Shown: in pieces, positions 23,901-38,900 of the stretch
Layout: the number at the start of each line of letters is the position of its first letter
Position numbering within the stretch: the first letter of the stretch is position 1
Position numbers and translations under genes: made by a program
Origin: Corydoras sp. C115
Lineage: Eukaryota > Chordata > Actinopteri > Siluriformes > Callichthyidae
Assembly (NCBI GenBank): GCA_019802505.1
Contig: JAFMOC010000087.1
Span: forward strand, 678,501 to 742,500
DNA: 64,000 nt
Direction: 5' to 3'
The notes under the pieces: model-generated
Database searches by the model: none
Seen by the model: only the letters and a program-made list of their open reading frames with translations
What the model was told of the DNA's origin: nothing

Positions 23901-26900
23901 CCTGTCCTGGGTGTATCTGCCCAGCGCCTGAAACGTTCTCCCCTGGATGGGCATGGGGAACCCCCCCCGCGACCCTAATAGAGGATAAAGTGGGAGATAA
24001 TGATAATGAATGAATACATTTATTGCAGTCTCATGCTGAAAAACACTGTCTTTAAACTGTCTGATAGTTATTTTGCGAAGTGCTACATTTTATGCATCGT
24101 CTTGTTGATCTAACCTGTTTAAATTGTATATAATGGACCATTCTAGAACAACTTAACATCACATCTTTTTTTACTTAATCCTATACTAGGAACTAGGGTC
24201 GCGGTGGGTTCTCTATGCACTGTCGAGCACTGAGCAGATACACTTTGTCATTCGTTGGGTACACGCTCCTTCACACATATGCAAATAGGGGCAATTTAGA
24301 GCAGCCAATCCACCTTAAATCCATGTTTTTTGACTGTGAGAGAAAAGCCACGCAGGCATAGGGAGAACATGGAAACTCCACCCAGATTGGGATTCCAATG
24401 TGAATCCCCAGCATCGAGAGGCAAACATGCTAATCACTAGGCTGCTGTTATATTTGGCTTCTGTACCACATTTTTTAATGGGTTGCATTCATTTTAAAAC
24501 CTGTTTATTCATTCATTTATTCATTATCTTCCGCTTTATCCTATTTAGGGTCGCGGTGGGGTTCCCCATGCCCATCCAGGGGAGAACGTTTCGGACCCTG
24601 GGCAGATACACCCAGGACAGGACGCCAATCCATTGCTGGGCACACACTCACACACACAGACACGCACGCATACACACTCTATATATACGGGGCATCTATA
24701 ATTTGGAGAACTCAATTGACTTGATCCATGTTTTTGGACTGTGGGAGGAAACCGGAGAACCCGGAGGAAACCCACGCGGACACGGGGAGAACATGGAAAC
24801 TCCACCCAGATAGGGATTCGAACCGGGAATCCCTAGTGCTGAGAGGAGAACATGCTAACCACTAAGCCACCGTGCCGCCCAGAATATAATTATTGCTTGT
24901 TTTAAATACAACATTTTTACAGTATTACCTTAATAATATATTATGACAGTAGTGCTGTGACATATGAATTATTAATAAGCAATTTCTGAAAGAATAGCTA
25001 TTACTTGTTGGCTCATGTGGACCTATACTGCACTCTTTTGGCTCATTACTTTACATACTTGATGGAGCCTTATTAAAAAAAAAGTTCTATTAGTGGAAAA
25101 TTAACCTTGAGCAAAGACTTGTGACTGTAGTGCACCACTGCACACCGATTAGATTTAGCAAATGTCACCCAGATGGACTGAGTGGGCAAAAAAAAAAGGT
25201 GTGGATGTAGAGGTGCAAAGCAGAATGAGCATGATTAAGCTAAGGGCGCATTGCAGCAGCAGTGATAATTGTATGACAACCCCCAAATCATCTGTTAATA
25301 CAAAGATCATGTTTCACTTCCCCTCCTTTCATTACTTATTTCCTGCATTTCCTTAATGCTACTTAATTTAATTTAAACCAGTAAATAGTTTGCTTTTCCT
25401 ATTTGTTTTTCAAATGCACAACAATTAGTCTCTTATTTGATCTCTTCTTATTTCCACTGATCTATTCCATCTGTGCCAGTAATAATGGTTAAGTGGATAC
25501 CAGAAATCGATGTCACAATTTACAGTGAAATTTTATAGTATCTGTCCTCAGTGTTTTATTGTTTATATTTCTTCTTATTTCTTCTTAAGAAAACTTGATC
25601 ACTGGTATTTTTTTTATCTTTAATACAGTACTTTTAATTCTGAATCGTAAAATTATGGGCAACATTATTGGAACCCTTGATTATTGTGTACAAAAAAATG
25701 ATCTAGTGGATATGTATCAAATTTGTATTTCCAAAATATTTTAATAGCATGTCCATATAAAGTCAACAGAAAAGTTATTCCCCAGTCATTTGAGCTTTAA
25801 CACTTTAGCATAACCTTTTCCAGCCAGATGAGCATTAAAAGCTCTCTTTCTGTGATCCTCGTATTAGGAAACGTATTAGGTCATGCAATAATACACTTTC
25901 ACAAATTCATACAGTAAAGCTCAGACATAATAAAAATACCTACTATGACATAATTCATTACCAATCCAAAGTTTTATATTTTTAATATGTAATATTTCAT
26001 TTACCTGAAGAATTAAATGACAAAGAATAATATATTTTTATTTTGTTTGTGTTTGTAATGTGTACAATTTTTTTAAATCAGCTTTGAGTTGTTTTGAAAA
26101 TATGATGACATTCAAAGTCAAATTTATTAAACAATACAAAAAACAGGCGGCACGGTGGCTTAGTGTTTAGCATGTTCTCCTCTCAGCGCTAGGGATTCCC
26201 GGTTCGAATCCCCATCTGGGTGGAGTTTCCATGTTCTCCCCGTGTCCGCGTGGGTTTCCTCCGGGTTCTCCGGTTTCCTCCCACAGTCCAAAAACATGGA
26301 TCAAGTCAATTGAATTCTCCAAATTGCCCCATATAGAGTGTGTCTGTGTGATTGAGTGTGTGCCCAGCGATGTATTGGCGCCCTGTCCTGGGTGTATCTG
26401 CCCAGCGCCCGAGATGTTCTCCCCTGGATGGGCATGGGGAACCCCCCCACAACCCTAATAGAGGATAAAGCGGGAGATAATGAATGAATGAATATAAAAA
26501 ACACTAAAGGGTCCCCAAACATTAAGAATGACTGTATGTGGTAATTAGAACTAAAAAATGGACAATGAGTGTAAAAACAAGCAGACAAGCAACAAACTGA
26601 AGCAGTCTCGGAAAACGGTCCGCTGAATATTAATACAGAATCCACTCTGTTTCGAATTTATTGGCCATCATCTGTGTACACACCTGTCCCTGTTCCACTG
26701 ACGCCATAACCAACATAGCCATGATCTTTCTGTGACCTTTTCCACTGTCAGAATATTCAACAGTTTCCTGAAATAAAGCTATAGCCCAACTGCAGTTCAT
26801 GCACTTTGCGGCAGATATCAAAATGTGACATCTATCTTAGTTAAATCAAATTTTAGATTAGAATGTTTTTTTTTAACTCAAGTTTTATGCCCTACACTCT

Positions 26901-29900
26901 AGATTTCAAAATAAACATATCACCAAGTGAGTTAGAAGGAAACAAACGAACGTTGTGTTACGGATGTGATACTTTTGTGGTCTGCTTGCATGTTTCAAAA
27001 ACGTGCTTTAGCTTGTATTTAAAGAACGACCTGTTTAACAACCGAGAGATACAGGATGATACAACAACGTCTTCAATTAATTAGTTTTTTCTTGGTTATT
27101 AAATAATTGGATAGTTAACTTTTATACCCCTGCAATATGAACTGTAGATCCAGTGGACAGCTTCTTGCTTCATTGTCTACATTTCATATAGATGGACTTT
27201 TCAGTTTTGTAATTACAGACTATAGTACATCTGCTTTTTTTTTTTATAAGACCCTTGTTGGTTCTCTGTTGGTCAGGACCATCACAGAACAGATATAATT
27301 TAGGTGGTGGATTGTTTATTTTCAGTTCTGCAGTGACCCTGATGCAGTGAGGGGGGTTTTCGTGCAGCAATGCTGCTGTAGTTTCATTTAAACACCTCAG
27401 TGACACTGCTGGGATAGGAATAATGCACCAATCAAATAACACCTGCTCTGTGGTGTTACTGTTGGGGTCCTGACCATTAAAGAAGGAGACTAACATGCTA
27501 TATATGGTAGATATATACAGTGCGTAAATACATATTCAAAAATGCATTATCTATTTGTGGTGTGATGGCCCGCACATTTTTCAGTCATAGTAACTGCTAA
27601 GAAAGGGTTAACTGTAAGCTTTATTTTTAACCCTCTTAACATGCTATTGGAAAATATAATGATATGAAAATCTAACCCACAATGCACAACAGCCCATGCA
27701 GCTTATGATCACAATTGGAAGCAGAGACAGCAATTAGAATTTTAAATTTTAAAATCCCTTTAATGTAAATGAGAAGTAAGCACATCCTACTTTAACAAGT
27801 TAAGAAGATGCACATTTGCACATTTGACCTTTTATAAGCCAGAGCAGGTGTGGTAGTTTGTGGTTAAAATGAAATGCAACATTAAGGTGGATCCCCAGCA
27901 CACGGCCTGCTGAGCATTGATGTAGATATTAATAATATACTAAATAGATCGGGCCAACCTGTTCGGCATTAGCGGTTCTCTGGCAATTCCGAATGACAAA
28001 AACATCTTAATTTGACTTCCCAAGTATATATCTAGAACATGTGAAGCTGGAGTGAACATCAAATGTTCTGGAAACAGTTTGTGATGTATGGTTTATTTAT
28101 CCATGCACAGACCGGTTTCTACTTTGTTCTGCCTATGCCTAATTACCCCTGTAAAATGATGTATGAGCCTAAGGGGCATTGGATGCCATGTGTGGATGTA
28201 TTTGGATGTGGAACAGTTACGTGACTTTAGTTCTAGAAGGCAGGGTGGGAGTTCAAGTTGAAAAGCTGGTTTTAAATCGGCTTTAAAAGAACCCAAAATA
28301 TCTGCAAGCTTATGTTGGTGAGTCATGTTGGGCTGTCTCCCATCCCGCTCTGGGGTCTGAAGGACTAAATAGGTGTTCATTGTCATTTGAACTACCTTTG
28401 AAGAAAGTAAGGATTTAAATTTCATACTTTAACATACTGTTCACCTTTCGCACAAGCTAGTGACACTCTCACATTCACATTCTAGATACTAACCAGCTTA
28501 TTTTTGCTGTTGCAACTCTGCTTCCCAAACTCTTTCATGTTGTTTCAATCGGTTGGTCTTTCATCCTCTTCTTTCTGCTGAATCAATTCTCTCCGAATCT
28601 TAACCTTTCTTGTATTGGTGAGAGTCTATTCTCCCACCTCTTTGTTTCATTCTCTTTACAATCCCACTAACCTCAATACCCTTTCCACAATCGTTTGCTT
28701 GAATTCTTTCACATCATTACATTCATTACACATTTTTGTTTTTAAACTTTAGTTCTACAGTTATATTTTGCAGTCCCACTATTTCATTACATGCTTTTGT
28801 TGGTGCCCTTTACGTCAATTCTCCCCATAGTACCCTCATTGAATAGGTTCCATTTGAGTGGTGGAGGATTCTTAGCACTCCTGTAATATTATTGTGGTGG
28901 TGGTGGTGTAATAATGGTAATTGATCAGCCACATAAATGCTGCACTCTGTAATGCTGACTTCTCTACCTTATTGTTTTACCTCGTAGATGTAAAATCACA
29001 GTTGTTGCTTTAGTTTGTGTTAAGTCCAGTGCTCACAGAACAGGACATTAGAGACTGGACATTCACGGTGTAACACACCACACCTGTCACCCCAGTACTA
29101 AGAACCACCCCCTATCCAAGTAATACCTACTTTATGGTAAATCTATAGGGATCCTAATCATTGGAGATCAGAGAAAATGGGACTAAAAAGTATGTAAATA
29201 TGGATGAATCACAGTTTGTAATTGTAACTGCAAAATGCATCTATATGCAAAGTGGAATTGATAAACTAAACCATGGTTTTAGAAAGAAGCGCTTCTCAGT
29301 TCATTTCTTTAATTATTTGCCTACTTCACTGAACTAATTCCTTTCTGTTTGTCTTAGACAGCAATAACACCCGAACTGGTCATTTACTATTCTGTCCATG
29401 CCAAAGAATGATGTTCCTGTTTACACATGCCTGTTTTAATGTATTAATGTTCCTATCACTTACAGTTTGCTTGATGATGCTTGATATGCTCATCTGAATG
29501 TTTCTAGATATTCAATTTTGACTTTTTTTTTGTCCATGAGATGTTTATATGTGGATATGTGCCACATTCTCCATGTGCTTTAATTAGTTCATTGAAAGAA
29601 AAATCTCACAATATTGGCACTTCCTAAAAAACTTGGCCCAAAGCGGTCTTACACTGATGACCATGCCTAGTTCAAAGGTGCTAAGATAGTGTAATCTACT
29701 CATTCCAATGTTGATTCACATTGAAACTGATCAATGACTAACTTCATACATATGATTGTACTAACCCTGGTTTAACTTTAAGGTTGAGAGTATGTCATGT
29801 TCTCTTATCAGTGCCAAACACTGAATATAGTAGCTGTTTTTCCTCCAGAAATAAGTAAAAGCAGATTTGCAAATGGCAAAGTATATCATGATAGAACAAA

Positions 29901-32900
29901 ATGAAATAGGATTAAATGTGCAACAAGTGTTAATCCAAATGGATACACATCAATGAATGCATTTATCACAATTAGGGAGCGCATTATCAGTCTGCCAAGG
30001 CAAACCAGCAACAGAGACCTATTTTCATAGCTGCCACATCCCTGACGCCTAGTGATATATTTAATTATACTTTCCCAATTTGTCTTAGCAAATGGGAGCC
30101 TGAGTGTCATTAGTATCATCACTAACCAGCACATAAGTATGCTGCCCTGGCCATGCCATCTCATCTCCATGGTAATATCAAAATGGGTCAAAGAAAAAGA
30201 AATGGGGCATGGGTGGAGGGCAGATTTCTCTTGTCCTCTTAACACTAAAGCACCCTCTAAAATGCTCATGAGCACAGCTACTGCCCTGAACAGAAAGAGA
30301 AAAGTGGGAGAGAGCAGATGAAAGACTGACTGGGTGGCCTTGTTTTAACTTGTGATGTATTCCAGACCAGATCCACCAAGTCTTGTGGTTACAAAATGTA
30401 CTCAAAGATTCTTCAAGCCTGCGTATACCACAATGAGCAACCCAATCACACAAATCAAGCATTAGTGTAATGCACTGTTATGAATTATGCTTTAAAAGTT
30501 ATTTTTTTAACCAGTGATGTTTTAAAGACCAGATTAGTCAGAAAGGTAAAGCTGATTTTACTCTTAAATTGAAAAAGCAGTTAAAAAAAAATCATTAAAC
30601 TGAGATGATGCTTTCTTTGCTGTCACTCACGTGTCATCTCAAAATCAGAAGTTCTCTACAATGTCAGAAATAGCATAGACTGCAGTGTGTTCTCACTGAT
30701 AACGTTGCCCCATCCAGTTGATGTTTGGTTCTGATCATGGCCAGGAAACTCCAAATATCTTTATCCCATTGATTTCCTGAGCTCAATTCTTAATAAAGTC
30801 ACCCAGAAGCTGATGTCCATCATACTAGTACAACTTGCAGAAGTCTTAAAGAAAATGTTACCAATGTGAAAATACTGAGTCTCTGCCTACATTAATAAAT
30901 ATGTACAAAGTTACGAAAAAATATTTTAAAAAATTATTAAATCATTTTTAATTTAGGCACGGTGGCTTAGTGGTTAGCACGTTCGCCTCTCAGCACTAGG
31001 GATTCCCGGTTCGAATCCCCATCTGGGTGGACTTTCCATGTTCTCCCCGTGTCTGCGTGGGTTTCCTCCGGGTTCTCCGGTTTCCTCCCACAGTCCAAAA
31101 ACATGGATCAAGTCAATTGAATTCTCAAAATTGCCCCATATAGAGTGTGTCTGTGTGAGTGAGTGTGTGCCCAGCGATGGATTGGCGCCCTGTCCTGGGT
31201 CTATCTGCCCAGCGCCCGAGACGTTCCCCCTGGATGGGCATGGGGAACCCCACCGTGACCCTAATAGAGGATAAAGCAGGAGATAATGAATGAATGAATG
31301 AAATTTTTAATTGAATAATTTTTATATTTCAATAGACCAGGGTTGTTTATGTTGGTTGATAGGAGGCCTATGATTAGCATTAATGACAAGCTTGGTTACA
31401 GATGCAGCAAACTGTTTGAAGGCAAGTATACAAGCCTGAGCAGAATAAAGCAAATCATTAAGCACCTGTCTCTTGCTGGAGAGCACTTCATTTATAACAA
31501 TAGTGACTAAGAGTAGAAGAGTGGTAGAGTAGCGCTGACACAGCTTGACATGCATATAAAATAACTGTCTTAGTATATCAGATATGTTAACTCATTAGCA
31601 AAGACATCACCCAAACATGACATTTACTAAAGCAAAGAGACAAGACAATTCACAGCCTTTAATTCTTACAAGTTTCAACCAGCCCATGTGTCCCTATTTT
31701 AAAGCTCGCCACAAATTTGCAAACCCACCCAGCTGTGAAGAATCCAGCACTGCACAGGATGTGCTTAAACAATGCATTCAAATAACCCATCACATTTGTT
31801 TAGCCAGAAGCTAAAAATACACTATTTAAAAATAAGAATATTGGACACACCTTCTTTTTGCTCAAATGTCTATTTCCACCACTTACCATAAAGATGGACT
31901 TTGTAGTTTTAGAATTAAAGACTGTTGTACATCTGTTTTCTTGTTGTTAGTCCCCTACTAACTTGGTTCTACTTTCTCTATTGATCAGGAGCATCGCAGA
32001 ACAGGTATCATTTGGGTGGTGGATTGTTTATTGTCAGTTCTGCAGTGACACTGATGCAGTGTGGTGGTTTTAGTGCAGCAGTGCTGCTGTAGTTTCATTT
32101 AAACACCTCAGTGACACTGCTGGGATAGGAATAATGCACTGACCAAATAATCCCTGCTCTGTGGTGGTACCATTGGGTCCCTAACCATTAAAAAACAGAG
32201 TAGAGGGGATGTACACAGTATGTACTGTAGACAAACAGATGGACTGCAGTCTGGAATTGTAAAAGTCCATCTTTACATATATATACTGTGTGTATGTCAT
32301 GTTTGTATTTGTAAGTCTAAAAGTCAAATTCAATTAGAAATGATATAGAAACTATACTCTACTCTACCTGGCTTGTAAGCACAGTTTGGCAGAGTTAAAC
32401 TAGAATTCATGATTCATGCCCAGAGCATGTTGTTGCATTGTAATTACACCTACAGCTAAATCAGCTCTGACACCCGATTTATTCTCAACAGCTCAAAGGG
32501 GTTAAAAAGCAATTAAGTTTAGATTAGCCTAAAGATCTGATTATTACATGTTATTTGGAGAAATATTTCAAACAGACCCCTAAAAAAAAAACAAGTAATC
32601 CTAAATTCCCAACAAATCTGTGCACAAGCACAAACACGAGATGAATTCTTTGAATTTAAAAGCAAAAAAATCAAAAATAACAACCTGCACATACTCCAAC
32701 AAGCTCTTACCTGGCTATTTTAAACTTATTGTGTACACAAAATATCATGCTTCCTTCCTTATTCACTGCATCTTCCATCACACTTATCATTATGTCCTCA
32801 TTTTGAAACTGTCTGCTGAAGGCTGAAAAACAGGATGCATTGGTAGGGGGTGGGGGGGATTCTGGCTGACTATTGCAAACCGGCTCTGATAATGGGTCTG

Positions 32901-35900
32901 GGCTTTGAGGTCAGAATCGATGACTGGCTGAGGGTGTGTACAATTGTATATTACTAATTGTACTCTAATGCTTTTGGATAACCAATGAAAATTGAAGCAT
33001 CATTTTATTAATTAAAAAAAAAAACAGTAGTCATAAAGTGAGATGCAATGTGAAAGGTTATGCAGTTAACCCAACATCTAAGTCTAATTACTTATAAGAA
33101 ACACGTGTAAAGGATTTGAGTATGAATCAGATTGATATCAGATGGTGAAGCAACATAAATTGAAACGTTGGTTATTTAATCGTTTCATTGTTCTGGCATG
33201 TAGTTTCCATAAGTAACTAATGCGTTTATCAGCTGTTACACAATTTCCAACTTGGCTGGCTTTTTGGAGGTCAGATGCCTTTGGGTTCATGAGAATAAAT
33301 AAATGGATATGTATCACTTCACTTTCACTCCAAGAAAAATGAACGGTGCTCCACCCCTTTCATACACTTTCTGTGCAAATGCAAAAGCACTAAGAAAGGA
33401 AGGGGAAAATCAGCACATCCTGCCTCCCACCCACAGCTGCAATATTGAACACACTGATTAACCAAACACTCTAACCTCATTAATATGTGACAGCTCTTAA
33501 CTGTAATGACTGATGAATTAGAGGATGTTTTTAAAGGTGTTTAATATAAAAAACAAACTTTTTAGGCACTGAATAGCTACAAGTATGGTATGTTTCCAAA
33601 CAGTAAACCTAGTGCATTAGAGGATTCTGCCCCAGTGACAAGCATTGCAATGGTAGAAGCACCCTAATGGTAGAGGTGTGGACTTGAATTTTTAAAAGTG
33701 AAATAGACATTAGCTCTGTAAGCTAAGAATAAGGAAATTAAATTGGCTGGTAAGTGTAAATTTATCTTGAAACATTATCTTGATCACTTAATCTTCTACT
33801 AAGGTCGCGGGGAAACATCTTGGGTGCTAGGCAGATACACCCAGGAGAGTGGCTAATCCATCACTGGGCACATACTAACTCGCACAGGCACTATATGGGG
33901 CAATTTAGGAAGGGGCAAATAAAAGTAGCCAATTCCTGTTCAATTCATGTTTTTGAACTGTGGACAAAACACAGAATATTAGTATTAATGATCTTGCTAA
34001 TTATTACATCTGAAAAGCATACAGGCCATTGGCCTGACACCAATGGTCTACCCTTTAACATGTCTTTCGATTTCGGGAAGTTCCTAAATAAATCAACTTG
34101 GGCATTAAACAAAGATTCGTCCGCTTTACTCTGGAATCAAACCTGAGATGTTCTTGCTGTGCTCTTGTAAAATGTGATAATCACAATGCCACTGCTCTGC
34201 CCTCACACAAATTTTCACAAACATTCATTCTTTCATTCATTATCTCTTCATTCTATCCTCTATTAGGGTCGCGGTGGGGTTCCCCATGCCCATCCAGGGG
34301 AGAACGTCTCGGGCACTGGGCAGATAGACCCAGGACAGGGCGCCAATCCATCGCTGGGCAATTTTCACAAACAATGATTTGCAAATACCAAAATACAATG
34401 TTATTATCACTCACTCAAGGCTAATAAAATCCCATACTGCTCGTTTGGAGTATAAGCTGTAGTCCTTGAAGAAATTATTTAATTTAATAGTAATGAGTAC
34501 TTTAAAATTAGATTTGTGTTTAGGGGACATAACAGAGGAATTTAAAGATAAAAGGGGTTGATGATTTTTTTAATTATTATTATTATAATTTTTTTTGGTG
34601 CTTCAATGGAACTGCCCTCTCAGCTTACCTTATCGGATGTACTGGTGATACATGTGATTGAGTGCCACCCACACTTCAGATATAAATTAACCGATCCAGT
34701 CAGTAGGTGGTTTGTGGGTGTCCACTCGCATGAAAGTGCTATTATGGCTATCTTGTTATTGGAATCACAGAAAGAGTGTTTTAAATCCTCTATTTTACAG
34801 CCTCTTGTCTCTTACATCTGGCAGTACATCAACATCTGCCTTTATTGGATTGTCCATGAGCTTCACACATTTGTTTCCTCTAACTAAAGACATGACAACA
34901 ATTTTTGTCAACCTTTTCTGTGGAAACCTATATTTACCCGTGGGAAAGGCTTAGTTAATTTAACATGGAAGTAAACATAAAGGAAATAAACACATGCAAT
35001 GTAAACATGTAAACACAAACCGGGAATGTGAAGGAATAATCTCATTAAGGTAAACTGAACTGAAGTGATGATGTGATGCTGACTGATGCTCACCATCTGG
35101 CTGCTCTGTACCATCTGCAGAGTAGGACTCTGGACTCCATGTCACCTCTCTGCCTGCAATGCTCTGTTCCACAGAAATGTGCACTACTATCAGTCGGCGT
35201 AGATTCACCAGGTCAGAGTCTTTTAAGGCACGTTCCAGCTGTTTGAGTACAGCCCTGCCCGGCTCACTGCTCAATACAGTTACCTGTGAACATATAATAG
35301 GTTAATAAATAACGACAATAAACTCTATGAGTAATAATTAGTGCATATGTTTATTAAATAATATGGGTCTATGTTGCTTGTCGTATATTGTTTGTTCCGT
35401 CTGTGTCAGTGCGAGTTCTGATTGTTGTTTTTTCTTACGGAATTGGTAAATTGGGTACAGTATGGTACCCCTTACTCTGGGTGAATTGATGGGTAATGTT
35501 GTGCTCTCACGGGCAAAGTCATTTATTTTCATTTGTCACTGGTCTAAGACGAGCAATATGATGCGGCAAATTGTCGGGCAACAAAATCCACGCCGAAAAA
35601 CGTTGAACAAAGTAAAATTTTAGGCAAATGAGCAGCAACAGAGTCAAGCGATGGACAACTGAGTTCCTCCTAAAATTTTAGTTGTTGATATTTTCTTTAA
35701 CATTAGCTCATTTAAGCATTTTAGTTAATATGAAGCTGAAACTGTGTTTGTGTATGGTTGAGAATAATACATTATTCATAATAATAATACCGTATTTTTC
35801 CGGACTATAAGGCGCACCTAAAAGCCTAAAATTTTCCCAGAAATCGGACGCGCGCCTTATAACCCGGTGCGCCCTATACGTGTACTGAGTTCCAAAATCT

Positions 35901-38900
35901 ATAAAAGTATTGTTGTGCGACCAGGTGTTTTTTTTCCACACATCACTGTCCTGCTGAAAAAGCAGAGTGAAGAAACTTAATTCGGAGCTCGCCGTCATTC
36001 CGGGAGGATTAAATAAAGAACTCCGACCGCTGGACATTGGCGTAAACGGGGCGTTTAAAGTAAAGTTGCGGGCGGCGTGAGATCGATGGATTATAGATGG
36101 CGAACACACGTTTACTAAAACTCGGAGGCAGCGGCGGGCGAGTTACGCCACCGTCTGTGAATGGATTGTGGATGCCTGGGCTGAGGTTTCTGCTGTAACT
36201 GTTGTCCAAGCTTTTGTCCTGAACAGCTGCTCGATAGTGAAATTGCGCAGCTTTTTAATTCAGACACAGAAGACGAGGACTTTGATGGATTTGTGGGAGA
36301 AGAGTGATTAAAAATAATGTGTGTTTTGTCAAGTAGTAGAATAAACTTCAATTATAAATCAGCGTTTTGCATCCTTTACTTTTCTTGTAGATCGTATGTT
36401 TTAGTGAGTGCCTTATAATACGCTGCCGTACAGAATAAGTACCGTACAGAAATAGTGTCCGTAATTCAGACTACGCCTTATAGTACGGTGCGCCTTATAC
36501 GTGGGTCAAATACAGAAATAGACCCCGTAATTTAGACTGCGCCTTATAATACGGTGCACCTTATGGTCCGGAAAATACGGTACATGCTGCGAAGAGTAAG
36601 ATAATATTATTAGGAATATAATCCCGTACAAAACGTTTTTTGGAATAATGCATCCAATTGATCAATATAAACAACAAAATGCGGAATAAATTCAGATGAT
36701 ATTGCAACAATAATATAAAAATACCGAAATAATAAACGTTTATAGTTCTAGGCAAATTCTGGATGACAAATGTATTTTGCTTGAATAAATTCAAGTGTAT
36801 TTAACTTATGAAACATTTACAAAAGAAGTTTGATATTAATCTATAGACAGACAGACACAAATACACAAGACAGAATTTGGAATTTTTTGTTCAATTTTAT
36901 CTTAAATATATAAATGTTTCCTATGCTTTTTGTAAGGCATGGGTCAGTTATCACTCTACTATACGTAGTGTCACACATCTGAACACAGAAGCATCTCAGC
37001 TTGAATTACAGTCATCTTCCAATCTAACAGATAAAGTAAGAGTCTAGAGGCTGAGACAGGAGGCTCAAATGTTTTATTAATCCCATTTAGGGCAAAAAAA
37101 TACAGCAATAATCCAATTAAAAGCTCTTTGTCCTCTGCTTTTCTTCCGGAATGGAAAACATTAGTGCTGGCTTTAAGAGTGGTCTGTGGAGTGCAGAGAG
37201 GATACAGCAAACCATGTGGTTTGTGTCAGGATGTAGATAGCTTCATTAATGAATGATAACATAAGCTAAATCAGCCCCAGATTCCACTGGTTTGGGTGTT
37301 AATATAAATGGTAATGCCCTAGCTGTGACTAGCGTGTGGGGGATTAACTTCATTCAGCTCCACACTAAAAGCACCCAATGAATGAGTACAATGTACGCTG
37401 AAGATTTAATGGCAAGGTGATAAAGTGAAATAGAAACGTAAACATGATACCTGCAGCCGCATCAACAGGAGAACAGAGATTACCTCTACAGTGTGGCTTG
37501 TTAGGTTGTTCCCCAGTGTGGCATGACGTATGTATTGTTTGAATTGCTGCAGGCTGTCCAGGATCGCCTGTTTGAGAAGCTCCATCTGAGGCCTTGAGAT
37601 TCCATCTGTAGGTAATGAACGTAGCTCCTCCACACAGGAGAATAAACGTACAAGGTTTCCCTTCACCTGCTGTGTATATATAATATAACAAAATGGATTA
37701 TGCCAAAAACTGGATCTTTCTTTTCATATTTTACACCCTTAAATTTTATTAAGTCCAAAAAATAAATGAGGTCAGGACTGAGGGTCCTTTAGACTTTCTG
37801 TCTTTGTTTGTAAATTGGAAACACTACAACAAATTTATATGTCCTTGTTTTTGATTGTTAGACCTGCTATACTGACCTCACTGTATATGTCTTACTTCTC
37901 AACTACAGTCTGTTGCTGTAATGAATTTAGTTCCTTTTTGTTGACTGTTTATTCTTTACCTGTTTCTTGGTTTTGAAAATGTGCTATATTCATTCATTCA
38001 TTATCTCCCGCTTTAACCTCTATTAGGGTCGCGGTGGGGTTCCCCATGCCCATCCAGGGGAGAACGTCTCAGGCGCTGGGCAAATAGACCCAGGATAGGG
38101 CGCCAATCCATCCCTGGGCACACACTCACTCACACACACACACTCTATATGGGGCAATTTTGAGAATTCAATTGACTTGATCCATGTTTTTGGACTGTGG
38201 GAGGAAACCGGAGAACCCGGAGGAAACCCACGCAGACACGGGGAGAACATGGAAACTCCACCCAGATGGGGATTCGAACCAGGAATCCCTAGCGCTGAGA
38301 GGCGAACGTGCTAATCACTAAGCCACCGTGCCGCGATGTGCTATATTATTTATTTAAATGTATTAAAATTATCTGGTTAAACAGAATAAAGGTTAAAATA
38401 CTCTAAATGGTTTTATTGCATTGATTTTACATGTCAATTTAACAGATGCTTTAAAATAAATTTAATTAATTAATTAATTTGCAGGCGGCATGGTGGCTTA
38501 GTGGTTAGCACGTTCGTCTCTCAGCGCTAGGGATTCCCGGTTCGAATCCCCATCTGGGTGGAGTTTCCATGTTCTCCCCGTGTCTGCGTGGGTTTCCTCC
38601 GGGTTCTCCGGTTTCCTCCCACAGTCCAAAAACATGGATCAAGTTAATTGAATTCGCAAAATTGCCCCATATAGAGTGTGTCTGTGTGAGTGAGTGTGTG
38701 CCCAGCGATGGATTGGCGCCCTGTCCTGGGTCTATCTGCCCAGCGCCCGAAATGTTCTCCCCTGGATGGGCATGGGGAACCCCACCGCGACCCTAATAGA
38801 GGATGAAGCGGAAGATAATGAATGAATGAATGAATAATTAATTTGCGCAGCATGATGGTGCAGTGATTAGTACTTTTTCCTTACAGCAAGGTCCTGGGTT

